16,657 nucleotides of DNA, from the NCBI GenBank assembly GCA_025352345.1, contig JANXTP010000043.1, positions 1 through 16,657 of the forward strand, read 5' to 3'. Within the stretch, counting starts at the first letter, position 1, and every line of letters begins with the position of its first letter. The DNA is from Burkholderiales bacterium (GTDB lineage: Bacteria > Pseudomonadota > Gammaproteobacteria > Burkholderiales > Burkholderiaceae_C). A program made the position numbers and the translations under genes. Shown piece after piece: positions 6,878-15,039 of the stretch. Under the pieces are notes generated by a model that worked only from the letters and a program-made list of their open reading frames with translations, was not told the origin of the DNA and searched no databases.

Positions 6878-7549
6878 TTAGAACGGCGCCGCGCTGGACA
6901 ACGTCAGGGTCTGCGCCGTCAGCGGATGCCGCAGCTCCAGCTTCGTTGCGTGCAGCATCAGCCGTGGCGCGGTGGGAGCCTCGGACGTCCCATACAACGC
7001 GTCGCCCACGATCGGATGCCCGATGGCCAGCAGGTGCACCCGCAGCTGGTGCGTGCGCCCGGTCAGCGGCTGCAGGGCAAGCCGGGTAGTGCGCGTGGCC
7101 GGGTCGCGGTGCAGCACGCGGTAGCGCGTCAGCGACGGCTTGCCCTGCAGCCGATCGACCTTCTGCCGCGGGCGCCGTGGCCAGTCGGCCAGCAGCGGCA
7201 GGTCGATCTCGCCCTCGTCGTGCCCGACCAGGCCCTCCACCACCGCATCGTATTGCTTGCCCACCTCGCGCGATTCGAACATCACACTCACCGCGCGCTG
7301 CATCGCGGCGCCGCGGGCAAACAACAGCAGCCCCGAGGTCGCCATGTCGAGCCGGTGCACCGTTTGCGCGTCGGCGAACTGCGCCTGCACCCGTGCCGCG
7401 GCGCAGTCGGCCTTGTCGGCACCGCGGCCCGGCACCGACAGCAGGCCGGCCGGCTTGTCGATCGCGACCAGCGCGTCGTCGGCGTGGACAATCACCAGCG
7501 GCGACAGTGAAGGGAAACTCTGGGCGAAGGGCACCCGGTCATCATGCAT
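6878..7549 (-). CDS. rluA: RluA-type pseudouridine synthase (23S rRNA/tRNA)
   Basis: The 223-residue protein aligns closely with E. coli RluA (219), which makes pseudouridine at 23S rRNA U746 and tRNA U32. Matching segments are DKPAGLLSVPGRG (31-43), the catalytic HRLDMATSG with Asp68 (65-73), DLPLLADWPRRPRQKV, GKPSLTRYRVL and PLTGRTHQLRVHLLAIGHPI. No N-terminal S4 domain is present, which fits RluA rather than RluC or RluD. The ATG at 7547-7549 lacks a Shine-Dalgarno; GTG at 7532-7534 is a possible shorter start. The gene is head to head with the ABC exporter, only 17 bp apart, and is followed by the SDR gene. Confidence 0.93.
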   Translation of the reverse strand: MHDDRVPFAQSFPSLSPLVIVHADDALVAIDKPAGLLSVPGRGADKADCAAARVQAQFADAQTVHRLDMATSGLLLFARGAAMQRAVSVMFESREVGKQYDAVVEGLVGHDEGEIDLPLLADWPRRPRQKVDRLQGKPSLTRYRVLHRDPATRTTRLALQPLTGRTHQLRVHLLAIGHPIVGDALYGTSEAPTAPRLMLHATKLELRHPLTAQTLTLSSAAPF

Positions 7550-7566
7550 CGGCTACGCTCGTGCCG

Positions 7567-9428
<1,862 letters not shown>

Positions 9429-9432
<4 letters not shown>

Positions 9433-9464
9433 CGTGGTCGTGTGTGGGCAACCAACATGGTTGC
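9429..9464 (+). promoter_or_regulatory. Promoter/operator candidate of the toxin-antitoxin unit
   Basis: TTGACG (9429-9434), a 5/6 match to -35, contains the exporter stop codon. A perfect inverted repeat follows: GCAACC (9448-9453), five bases, then GGTTGC (9459-9464). The repeat covers the place where a -10 element would lie (CAACAT, 9453-9458, is a poor 3/6 match). An operator there, bound by the antitoxin, would fit autoregulation known for such modules. The dyad is clear; the promoter is weak. Confidence 0.5.
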
Positions 9465-9477
9465 GTTTGGAGATACC

Positions 9478-9723
9478 ATGTCCACAACCCTCACCTTGAA
9501 GAGCATCCCCGACGATGCCTACCAACGACTGAAGGCATCTGCCGAAGCTCACCGGCGCAGCCTGAACAGTGAAGCGATTGCCTGTCTTGAGTCCGTTCTT
9601 CTGCCCGACAAGGTGAGCCCGGCCGAGCGCCTCGCGCGAGTTCAAGCGCTGCAGTCCAGCCTGCCTCAGACCAAGTTCAGCGCGAAAACCATCGATGTGC
9701 TGAAGCGCGAGGGCCGCCCGTGA
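9478..9723 (+). CDS. FitA/VapB-like ribbon-helix-helix antitoxin
   Basis: The 81-residue protein begins MSTTLTLKSIPDDAYQRLKA. The pattern of a short strand (LTLKSIP), helix (DDAYQRLKASAEAH) and helix (SLNSEAIACLESVL) is a ribbon-helix-helix DNA-binding unit of the FitA/Arc type. The C-terminal part (51-81), with SPAERLARVQ and TIDVLKREGRP, would be the toxin-wrapping tail. Such antitoxins bind the paired PIN toxin and repress their own promoter. ATG at 9478 is chosen because GGAG lies 5 bases upstream; an ATG at 9457 lies inside the operator-like palindrome. The gene overlaps the toxin gene by four bases (GTGA), so both are made from one transcript. Confidence 0.88.
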   Translation: MSTTLTLKSIPDDAYQRLKASAEAHRRSLNSEAIACLESVLLPDKVSPAERLARVQALQSSLPQTKFSAKTIDVLKREGRP

Positions 9724-10115
9724 TCGTGGTCGACACGAACGTCGTGGCCTACCTGCTGCTGCCTTCCAAGTACAGCCCGCACGCCGGCGCGCTGTTCAAG
9801 CGCGATCCCGAATGGGCGGCGCCGATCCTGTGGCGTAGCGAATTTCGCAGCCTGCTGGCCGGTTATCTGCGCCGCAAGGCCCTGACCTTCGATCAGATGC
9901 TGCAGGTGCAAGCAGAGGCCGAGGCGCTGCTTGCCGGCAACGAACACGAAGTGGATTTCCGGCGCATTTGCGAACTGGTTCGCGACAGCGATTGCTCGGC
10001 CTACGACTGCGAGTTCGTGGCACTCGCCGCGCGACTCGGGGTGAAGGTCATCACGATGGACGGGGAACTGCTGAAGGCGTTCCCGAAGCACGCCAAGGCG
10101 CTTTTAGCGACCTGA
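9720..10115 (+). CDS. PIN-domain ribonuclease toxin (VapC/FitB-like)
   Basis: The 131-residue protein is a complete PIN domain. It starts MIVVDTNVVAYLLLPSK (Asp5), and the other predicted metal-binding acids are Glu41 in WRSEFRSLL, Asp96 in SAYDCEFVALA and Asp114 in VITMDGELL. VapC-type toxins are Mg-dependent RNases that cut tRNA, rRNA or mRNA and slow growth when freed from the antitoxin. The start is GTG, overlapping the antitoxin stop as GTGA, which favours translational coupling. All acidic residues are intact, so it looks active. The target RNA is unknown. Toxin-antitoxin pairs are often gained by transfer; the 214-bp unassigned stretch downstream is consistent with that but does not prove it. 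Confidence 0.9.
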   Translation: MIVVDTNVVAYLLLPSKYSPHAGALFKRDPEWAAPILWRSEFRSLLAGYLRRKALTFDQMLQVQAEAEALLAGNEHEVDFRRICELVRDSDCSAYDCEFVALAARLGVKVITMDGELLKAFPKHAKALLAT

Positions 10116-10329
10116 GGACTGTCCAAAGAAATTAGGTTTCCACGTCAGTCCCTCCAAGGGCCACGGTTCCATAGCGGCATCGTTGCGGTGGCCAAACTCG
10201 ATGTCGTTGTTGGAGGACTTGCGTCTTGAACACGCGCTATGCAGCCAGTTGAATCATCGATGAGGTTTTTTTACAGGTCATCGCCCCGCTTGACCGAACG
10301 CTGAAGCGCAGTTAAGGCTTCGTTGGCGT
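10116..10329. other. Unassigned 214-bp stretch after the toxin gene
   Basis: No complete gene was found. The base composition looks less GC-rich than the surroundings. It holds a near-perfect inverted repeat, AGTCCCTCCAA (10147-10157) and TTGGAGGACT (10210-10219), about 52 bp apart. It also holds a palindrome TCATCGATGA (10254-10263) and a T7 tract near 10266-10272. On the minus strand a stop-free frame of about 50 codons ends at a TAA inside the last codons of the toxin gene. Its translated stretch includes the words EFGHRNDAAMEPWPLEGL, but I do not recognise it. It may be a decayed gene or mobile-element scar. Confidence 0.3.
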
Positions 10330-10719
10330 TTACTCGTACTTGATGTACCGATACTGCCCGTCGTCAGGCGTGCCCTCCAGTGCCGAGCCAGCCTGCTTGG
10401 CCGGCCGCCACATCACCACCGCCTCGATCTTCTGCGCCAATTCGAAGTCCTTGTTGGTGATGCCCTGAGCGCTGTGGTTCATCAGCTTGACGATGACGGC
10501 GGCGTACGACACCGCCAGGTCCGGGTGGTGCCAGGCGGCCTCGGCGAGGTGGCCGATGGCATTGACGGCCATCAGCGTGCCTTTCCAGCCGCTGGTCTGG
10601 TACGTGCGGCTGATGTGTCCGTCGTCGTGAGTCCAGGTCGGCAGGTCCTGTTGCAGACGGCCGGCGATCTCGGCGGCGGTGTAGACATCGTTGGGGGCTT
10701 TCTGATGCCAGGTGCTCAT
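10330..10719 (-). CDS. Pterin-4a-carbinolamine dehydratase-like protein
   Basis: The 129-residue protein carries the dehydratase signature WHHPDLAVSYAAVIVKLMNH (63-82) followed by QGITNKDFELAQKIE (85-99). The three catalytic histidines would be His64, His65 and His82. Typical members recycle the pterin cofactor of aromatic amino acid hydroxylases and are about 100-115 residues long; this one has an extra C-terminal piece (101-129, ending QYRYIKYE). The usual Thr before the third His is Asn81. No phenylalanine hydroxylase gene is nearby, so a moonlighting or molybdopterin-related role is possible. ATG at 10717-10719 has GAGGAG 6 bases upstream, a strong ribosome-binding site. It is divergent from the DUF808 gene (131-bp gap). 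Confidence 0.88.
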   Translation of the reverse strand: MSTWHQKAPNDVYTAAEIAGRLQQDLPTWTHDDGHISRTYQTSGWKGTLMAVNAIGHLAEAAWHHPDLAVSYAAVIVKLMNHSAQGITNKDFELAQKIEAVVMWRPAKQAGSALEGTPDDGQYRYIKYE

Positions 10720-10850
10720 GATCGGCTCCTCGGTGGACAAGCGTCGAACATATTCGCACGACACCGCATGCCCGCGCCGCCAGCGTGTCTACACGGTGGT
10801 GCACCCGGCTACGATCGCCCGCAACCCCGCTGCCTCGAAAGACATCCCTG

Positions 10851-11798
10851 ATGGCTTCCAGCCTGCTCGCCCTGATCGACGACATCGCCACGGTGCTCGA
10901 CGACGTCGCCCTGCTGACCAAGGTCGCGGCGAAAAAGACCGCCGGCGTGCTGGGCGACGACCTGGCGCTGAACGCGCAGCAGGTGTCGGGCGTCAGCGCC
11001 GACCGCGAACTGCCGGTGGTCTGGGCCGTGGCCAGGGGCTCGGCGATGAACAAGGCGATCCTGGTGCCGGCCGCGCTAGTCATCAGCGCCTTCGCACCCT
11101 GGGCGGTGACGCCGCTGCTGATGATCGGCGGCCTGTTCCTCTGTTACGAAGGGTTCGAGAAACTGGCGCACAAGTTTCTGCACGACGCGGCGGATGACGA
11201 GACCCACCAGGCGCAGGTGCTACAGGCGCTGTCGGATCCGGCGGTGGACCTGGTCGCGTTCGAGAAGGACAAGATCAAGGGCGCGGTGCGCACCGACTTC
11301 ATCTTGTCCGGGGAAATCATCGTGATCACGTTGGGCACGGTGGCCGACTCGCCCTTCATCACGCAGCTGACGGTGCTGGTCGGCATCGCGATCGTGATGA
11401 CCATCGGCGTCTATGGCGTGGTGGCCGGCATCGTCAAACTCGATGACCTGGGGCTGTGGCTCACGAAGAGCCCGGGCAGCGGCGCTGGCGTGGCGCTGCA
11501 GCATCGCATCGGTGCGGCGATCCTGAAAGCTGCACCCTGGCTGATGCGCGCGCTCACGGTGGTTGGCACCGCCGCGATGTTCCTGGTCGGCGGCGGCATC
11601 CTGACGCATGGCCTTGCCGTGTTGCACTACGCGATCGAGACGCTGGCTGAGCAGGTCACCGATCCACTCGGCGGATTTGTCGGCACCGTGCTGCCGACGC
11701 TGCTCGATGGGTTGGTCGGCGTGGTGGCTGGGGCGCTGGTGCTGGCAGCCGTCACCGTGGGCCGCAAACTCTTCACCAAGCCCGCGCTGGCCGGATGA
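10851..11798 (+). CDS. DUF808 family inner-membrane protein (YedI-like)
   Basis: The 315-residue protein starts MASSLLALIDDIATVLDDVA, with LLTKVAAKKTAGVLGDDLALNAQ (21-43) as the family N-terminal region. These match E. coli YedI and other DUF808 proteins (about 300 residues), whose role is unknown. Hydrophobic segments lie near 68-98, 152-172, 173-196, 230-253 and 276-303, so it is an inner-membrane protein. The block LCYEGFEKLAHK (97-108) is also typical. ATG at 10851 is chosen because the N-terminal family residues begin there; an upstream in-frame ATG at 10785 would add non-family sequence. It converges with the FKBP gene. No transport or enzyme motif is visible. Confidence 0.9.
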   Translation: MASSLLALIDDIATVLDDVALLTKVAAKKTAGVLGDDLALNAQQVSGVSADRELPVVWAVARGSAMNKAILVPAALVISAFAPWAVTPLLMIGGLFLCYEGFEKLAHKFLHDAADDETHQAQVLQALSDPAVDLVAFEKDKIKGAVRTDFILSGEIIVITLGTVADSPFITQLTVLVGIAIVMTIGVYGVVAGIVKLDDLGLWLTKSPGSGAGVALQHRIGAAILKAAPWLMRALTVVGTAAMFLVGGGILTHGLAVLHYAIETLAEQVTDPLGGFVGTVLPTLLDGLVGVVAGALVLAAVTVGRKLFTKPALAG

Positions 11799-11842
11799 GA
11801 GACCGGTTCAGCGCGGTGCACTGTCGCCTGACGATTCGCCAG

Positions 11843-12280
11843 TCAGTACAGCGAGATCGAGATCAGCTCGACCTCGAAGGTCAGCGTCGCGTTCGGCGGA
11901 ATCACGTTGCCGGCACCGCGTGCGCCGTAGGCGATCTGCGGGGGGCAGGTCAGCCGCGATTTGCCGCCCACCTTCATCCGCTGCAGGCCTTCGGTCCAGC
12001 AGGGGATCACGCCGTGCAGCGGGAAGGTGGCCGGCTGGCCGCGGCTGTAGGAGCTGTCGAACTCCTTGCCGTCGGCCAGCGTGCCGCGGTAGTGCACCGT
12101 CACGCCGTCGCTGCCGCGCGGGCTGGCACCGGTGCCTTCGACCAGCACCCGGTAGACCAGCCCGCTGCCGGTGGTGATGTCGCCCGATGTCTTGGGCGCG
12201 GCAGGTGCCAAAGCGGATTGCGCCCAGGCCGAGCCCAGCGTGGACAGCGCCAGCAGGCCGGCGATAAGGTTGGATTTCAA
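11843..12280 (-). CDS. Secreted FKBP-type peptidyl-prolyl isomerase, TTG start
   Basis: The 145-residue protein is a small FKBP-type isomerase, catalysing cis-trans change at proline bonds. The signal peptide MKSNLIAGLLALSTLGSAWA (1-20) is predicted to be cut before QSALAPA, sending it to the periplasm. The FKBP domain follows: VTVHYRGTLADGKEFDSS (60-77), VIPCWTEGLQRMKVGGKSRL (91-110), QIAYGARGAGNVIPP (115-129), and FEVELISI. The TTG at 12278-12280 is preceded by AGGAGA (12287-12292) at 6 bases, whereas upstream ATGs have no ribosome-binding site and would spoil the signal peptide. The codon would be read as Met. It is divergent from dusC (89-bp gap) and converges with the DUF808 gene. Confidence 0.9.
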   Translation of the reverse strand: MKSNLIAGLLALSTLGSAWAQSALAPAAPKTSGDITTGSGLVYRVLVEGTGASPRGSDGVTVHYRGTLADGKEFDSSYSRGQPATFPLHGVIPCWTEGLQRMKVGGKSRLTCPPQIAYGARGAGNVIPPNATLTFEVELISISLY

Positions 12281-12286
12281 GTCGTG

Positions 12287-12292
12287 TCTCCT
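12287..12292 (-). promoter_or_regulatory. Ribosome-binding site fixing the TTG start of the FKBP gene
   Basis: AGGAGA on the minus strand lies 6 bases before TTG. This strong site, together with the signal peptide that begins exactly there, supports the non-ATG start. Confidence 0.8.
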
Positions 12293-12369
12293 GTTCGTGG
12301 TGTCGACGTCCATGGCGTCGCGGCCGCCATCATCGCCGCAATCGTGTCGCCCCTGGGCGCGAGGCGACC

Positions 12370-13353
12370 ATGACACTCTTGCTCGCTCCGATGGAAGGCC
12401 TGCTCGACCACACGCTGCGCGACATCTTGACGCGGGTGGGTGGCATCGACCGCTGCGTGTCCGAATTCATCCGCGTCTCCGGCACCTTGCTGCCCGAGCG
12501 CACCTTCCTGCGCGTGGTGCCCGAACTGCGCCACGGCGGGCGCACGCGCGCTGGCGTGCCAGTGCGCGCGCAGCTGCTGGGTTCTGATCCGAATTGCCTG
12601 GCCGAGAACGCCGCGCGGCTGGCCTCGCTCGGGCCGCATGGCATCGACCTGAACTTCGGCTGCCCGGCAAAGATCGTCAACCGGCACGGGGGTGGGGCAG
12701 CGCTGCTCGACGACCCGGAACTGATCGCTCGCATCGTCGGCGCCGTGCGCCGAGCGGTGCCGTCCGCGATGCCGGTGACCGCGAAGATGCGGCTCGGCCA
12801 CCTCGACGACCGCCGCGCCATTGAGTGCGCGCAGGCGATTGCCGGCGCTGGCGCCGACGAGCTGGTGGTGCATGCACGCACCAAGGCAGATGGCTACCGG
12901 CCGCCGGCGTACTGGGAGCGTATCGCCGACATCCGCGCCGCAGTGCACCTGCCGATGGTCGCCAACGGCGAGATCTGGACCGTGGCCGATGCGCTGCGCT
13001 GCCGCGAGGTGTCGGGCTGCCACGCGCTGATGCTGGGCCGTGGCATGGTTGGCGACCCTGGGCTGGCGCTGGCCATCGTGGCCGCGACGCGATCACCTGC
13101 TGCACAACCGACCGGTGGCGTGCCGGTGCTCGACTGGGCCGACCTGCGCCCGCTGATCGCCGAGTTCTGGCAGCTGGTATTGGCCCGCACTGACATCGCC
13201 GACCGACACCGCGCTGGGCGGCTGAAGCAGTGGCTGCATCCGCTGCGCCGCCGCCACCCGCAGGCCGAGGCGATCTACCAGGCGGTTCGCACCGTCAACG
13301 ACCCGGCGCAGATCACACCGCACCTGGTGGCGTCGCTGCGGCTGGCCGCCTGA
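12370..13353 (+). CDS. dusC: tRNA-dihydrouridine synthase C
   Basis: DusC reduces a uridine in the tRNA D-loop (U16 in E. coli) to dihydrouridine with FMN and NADPH. The 327-residue protein aligns with E. coli DusC along its length: MTLLLAPMEGLLDHTLRDIL at the N-terminus, SEFIRV (31-36), RAQLLGSDPNCLAENAARL, LNFGCPAKIVNRHGGGA with catalytic Cys98, VVHARTKADGYRP, ANGEIW and LMLGRGMVGDP. The C-terminal RLKQWLHPLRRR is the DusC-type helical domain. ATG at 12370 is preceded by GAGG at good spacing. The gene is divergent from the FKBP gene. A short open frame of 32 codons overlaps its stop but does not look like a gene. Confidence 0.95.
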   Translation: MTLLLAPMEGLLDHTLRDILTRVGGIDRCVSEFIRVSGTLLPERTFLRVVPELRHGGRTRAGVPVRAQLLGSDPNCLAENAARLASLGPHGIDLNFGCPAKIVNRHGGGAALLDDPELIARIVGAVRRAVPSAMPVTAKMRLGHLDDRRAIECAQAIAGAGADELVVHARTKADGYRPPAYWERIADIRAAVHLPMVANGEIWTVADALRCREVSGCHALMLGRGMVGDPGLALAIVAATRSPAAQPTGGVPVLDWADLRPLIAEFWQLVLARTDIADRHRAGRLKQWLHPLRRRHPQAEAIYQAVRTVNDPAQITPHLVASLRLAA

Positions 13354-13428
13354 TGGCATCCCCGCGCCGAATCGACCGCAGCATCAGTCACAAAAACCGG
13401 CCCGGACTGCCCAAAACCGCACAGGCAC

Positions 13429-13466
13429 CGACAGGTGCAGACACACCCTGATACGTGTGCCTGTCG
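13429..13466. repeat. Bulged inverted repeat downstream of dusC
   Basis: CGACAGG (13429-13435) pairs with CCTGTCG (13460-13466) and CACAC (13442-13446) with GTGTG (13455-13459). This gives a 12-bp stem with a 6-nt bulge and an 8-nt loop. An alternative small hairpin, GCACC-GACA-GGTGC, lies at its left edge. No T-tract follows, so it is not a standard terminator. It lies in the 171-bp gap before the next gene and may be a leader or 3'-end structure. Confidence 0.4.
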
Positions 13467-13524
13467 CGGTCGCCGAGGCCCCGCGCCACAATTGCAAATC
13501 GCTTCAGTTGGTGTCCTCTGCCCG

Positions 13525-14220
13525 ATGTCCATGCCTCACCCGCCGGTCAAGACGCAGCTCGGAATCGACGAGTTGCGCACCCGCATGCACGGCCTGAACC
13601 AGCGCCATCGGACGATGCTGTTCCTGGTCGATGGACAGCGCCCGCTCAGCGAGGTGCTGGCACTCGGCCTGCAAGCCGGTGCCCGCACCACACACTTTGC
13701 CGATCTGGTGCAGCTCGGCATGGTGGAGGTGGCGCTCGACGCTGCCATACCCGCCGCCGCGATACCTTCGGCGGAGGCCGGTGACAGCGGCGGTAACACG
13801 CTGTCGGGCGCGCTCGCGGTCGATCTCGATGCACCGGCACGCGCGCCGAAATTCACCACCGAAGACTCATCGCGCATGCCGTTGAAAATGCCCGAAGGCA
13901 CCGAAGCCGTGGCCTGCGCGCAGCGCCGCGCGCTGGCCAAGTCTGAGCTGGACGACCTGCACCAGGAGGTGCGTGAGCTGCTGATCGACACCCTGCGCGT
14001 CGACGCGCCGCTGTTCGCTGCCGTCACGCTGGTGCGGGTGCGCCGTGCGCAGACGACGCGTGAACTCATCAACCTGGTGTGGGAAATCGAACGCCACCTG
14101 GTGGCATCGAAGAAAAGCCAGTCCGAGATGCAGACGCTCTACCAAGCCCGCGAACTGCTGGGCATGGGCAACACCCAGGTCAGCACCGACAACCCGACGG
14201 GATTCGACGACAGCCAGTAG
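13525..14220 (+). CDS. Two-domain protein of unknown function
   Basis: I do not recognise this 231-residue protein by name. Residues 10-70 (LGIDELRTRMHGLNQRHRTM, then LFLVDGQRPLSEVLALGL and LVQLGMVEV) look like a short helical, winged-helix-like domain seen in other uncharacterised betaproteobacterial proteins. The middle (71-135) is rich in Ala, Pro, Gly and Asp and is probably disordered. Residues 136-213 are strongly helical (ALAKSELDDLHQEVRELLID, then RELINLVWEIERHLV and MQTLYQARELLGMG). No signal peptide or membrane segment is seen, so it is probably cytoplasmic. ATG at 13525 or 13531 could be used. It converges with the phosphoesterase gene. A regulatory or scaffold role is only a guess. 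Confidence 0.7.
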   Translation: MSMPHPPVKTQLGIDELRTRMHGLNQRHRTMLFLVDGQRPLSEVLALGLQAGARTTHFADLVQLGMVEVALDAAIPAAAIPSAEAGDSGGNTLSGALAVDLDAPARAPKFTTEDSSRMPLKMPEGTEAVACAQRRALAKSELDDLHQEVRELLIDTLRVDAPLFAAVTLVRVRRAQTTRELINLVWEIERHLVASKKSQSEMQTLYQARELLGMGNTQVSTDNPTGFDDSQ

Positions 14221-14235
14221 CGCCTGCGCCCAGGC

Positions 14236-15039
14236 TCAGTGCCGTTGCAGGTCGAAGGTTCGGACGGCGATCCGCTGGAACGCGCCGCGCTCAACGCTGA
14301 AATCCCATCGCTCGATGGCGCAGTGGGCGGTATCGGGCGCTTCGTGGCGGATCACGTTCACCGAGTTCGGCACGCCACGGCGCAGCCGGGTCGACAGCGC
14401 AGTGCCGGCCTGCGCAACGACGATGCGTGCACCGTGGGCGCCGGGCGGCGTCAGCTCGGCCGCATAGGGCAGGTGGATGTGGCCGCCCAACACCACATCG
14501 GCACCGGCCTCGGCCCAACGTGCCAGCGCGGCGTCGCGACCGCGCAGCAGATGTTTGGCCTCGGCCTCGCCTTCGACGTGCAGCGGCTGGTGCACCACGA
14601 CCACCCGCAACTGTTCAGGCCGCGCGCTGCGCAGCCGCGCCGCTACGCGCTCAATCTGCGCGGTACTGACCTCGCCTTCGACATGGCGCCACCAACGGGT
14701 CGTCTTCACGCACTGCACCAGCAGCCCGGCGCTCTCATGCACCGGTTCCATGACATCGCCGAACGCGCGGCGGTAGCCGGTGTATGGGGCCAGCAGCCGC
14801 GCCAGGGGGTTCAACACCGTCAGGTCGTGGTTGCCCGGGATGCTGACGAAGGGCAGGGCCAGGCGATCGATGAAGCGACGGGCGGCAGCGAACTGGGCCG
14901 TTCGTGCGCGCTGCGTGATGTCGCCCGACAGCACCAGCAGATCGGGCGACAGTTGCGTTGCCAGCGCCGCCAGTGCCTCGACGACGGGCGCCTGCTCGGT
15001 GCCGAAGTGGGTGTCCGAGATGTGCAGCAGCGTCGTCAC
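14236..15039 (-). CDS. Calcineurin-like metallophosphoesterase (CpdA-like)
   Basis: The 267-residue protein has all metal-ligand motifs of the calcineurin-like phosphoesterase fold: HISDTHFG (Asp9, His11), SGDITQ (Asp40), GNHD (Asn70, His71), VVHQP (His150) and GGHIHLP (His187, His189). The layout is like class III cyclic-nucleotide phosphodiesterases such as CpdA, though the natural substrate is uncertain. The start is GTG at 15037-15039. It overlaps the stop of the Tim44-like gene by four bases (GTGA), so ribosomes probably re-initiate there and both proteins are co-expressed. It has no signal peptide, so it should act in the cytoplasm. It converges with the unknown gene at 13525, with a 15-bp gap. 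Confidence 0.9.
   Translation of the reverse strand: MTTLLHISDTHFGTEQAPVVEALAALATQLSPDLLVLSGDITQRARTAQFAAARRFIDRLALPFVSIPGNHDLTVLNPLARLLAPYTGYRRAFGDVMEPVHESAGLLVQCVKTTRWWRHVEGEVSTAQIERVAARLRSARPEQLRVVVVHQPLHVEGEAEAKHLLRGRDAALARWAEAGADVVLGGHIHLPYAAELTPPGAHGARIVVAQAGTALSTRLRRGVPNSVNVIRHEAPDTAHCAIERWDFSVERGAFQRIAVRTFDLQRH

Noticed and set aside
10254..10272. TCATCGATGA followed by a T7 tract, considered as a toxin-gene terminator
   Set aside because: The palindrome cannot form a stable hairpin with a loop, and no other GC-rich stem abuts the T-tract.
10788..10815. TCTACA-N16-TACGAT as a promoter for the DUF808 gene
   Set aside because: Only 4/6 matches in each box with a short spacer; too weak to call.
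13352..13451. A 32-codon open frame overlapping the dusC stop (TGATG)
   Set aside because: No ribosome-binding site of note, Arg/Pro-rich composition and no recognisable domain; likely chance.
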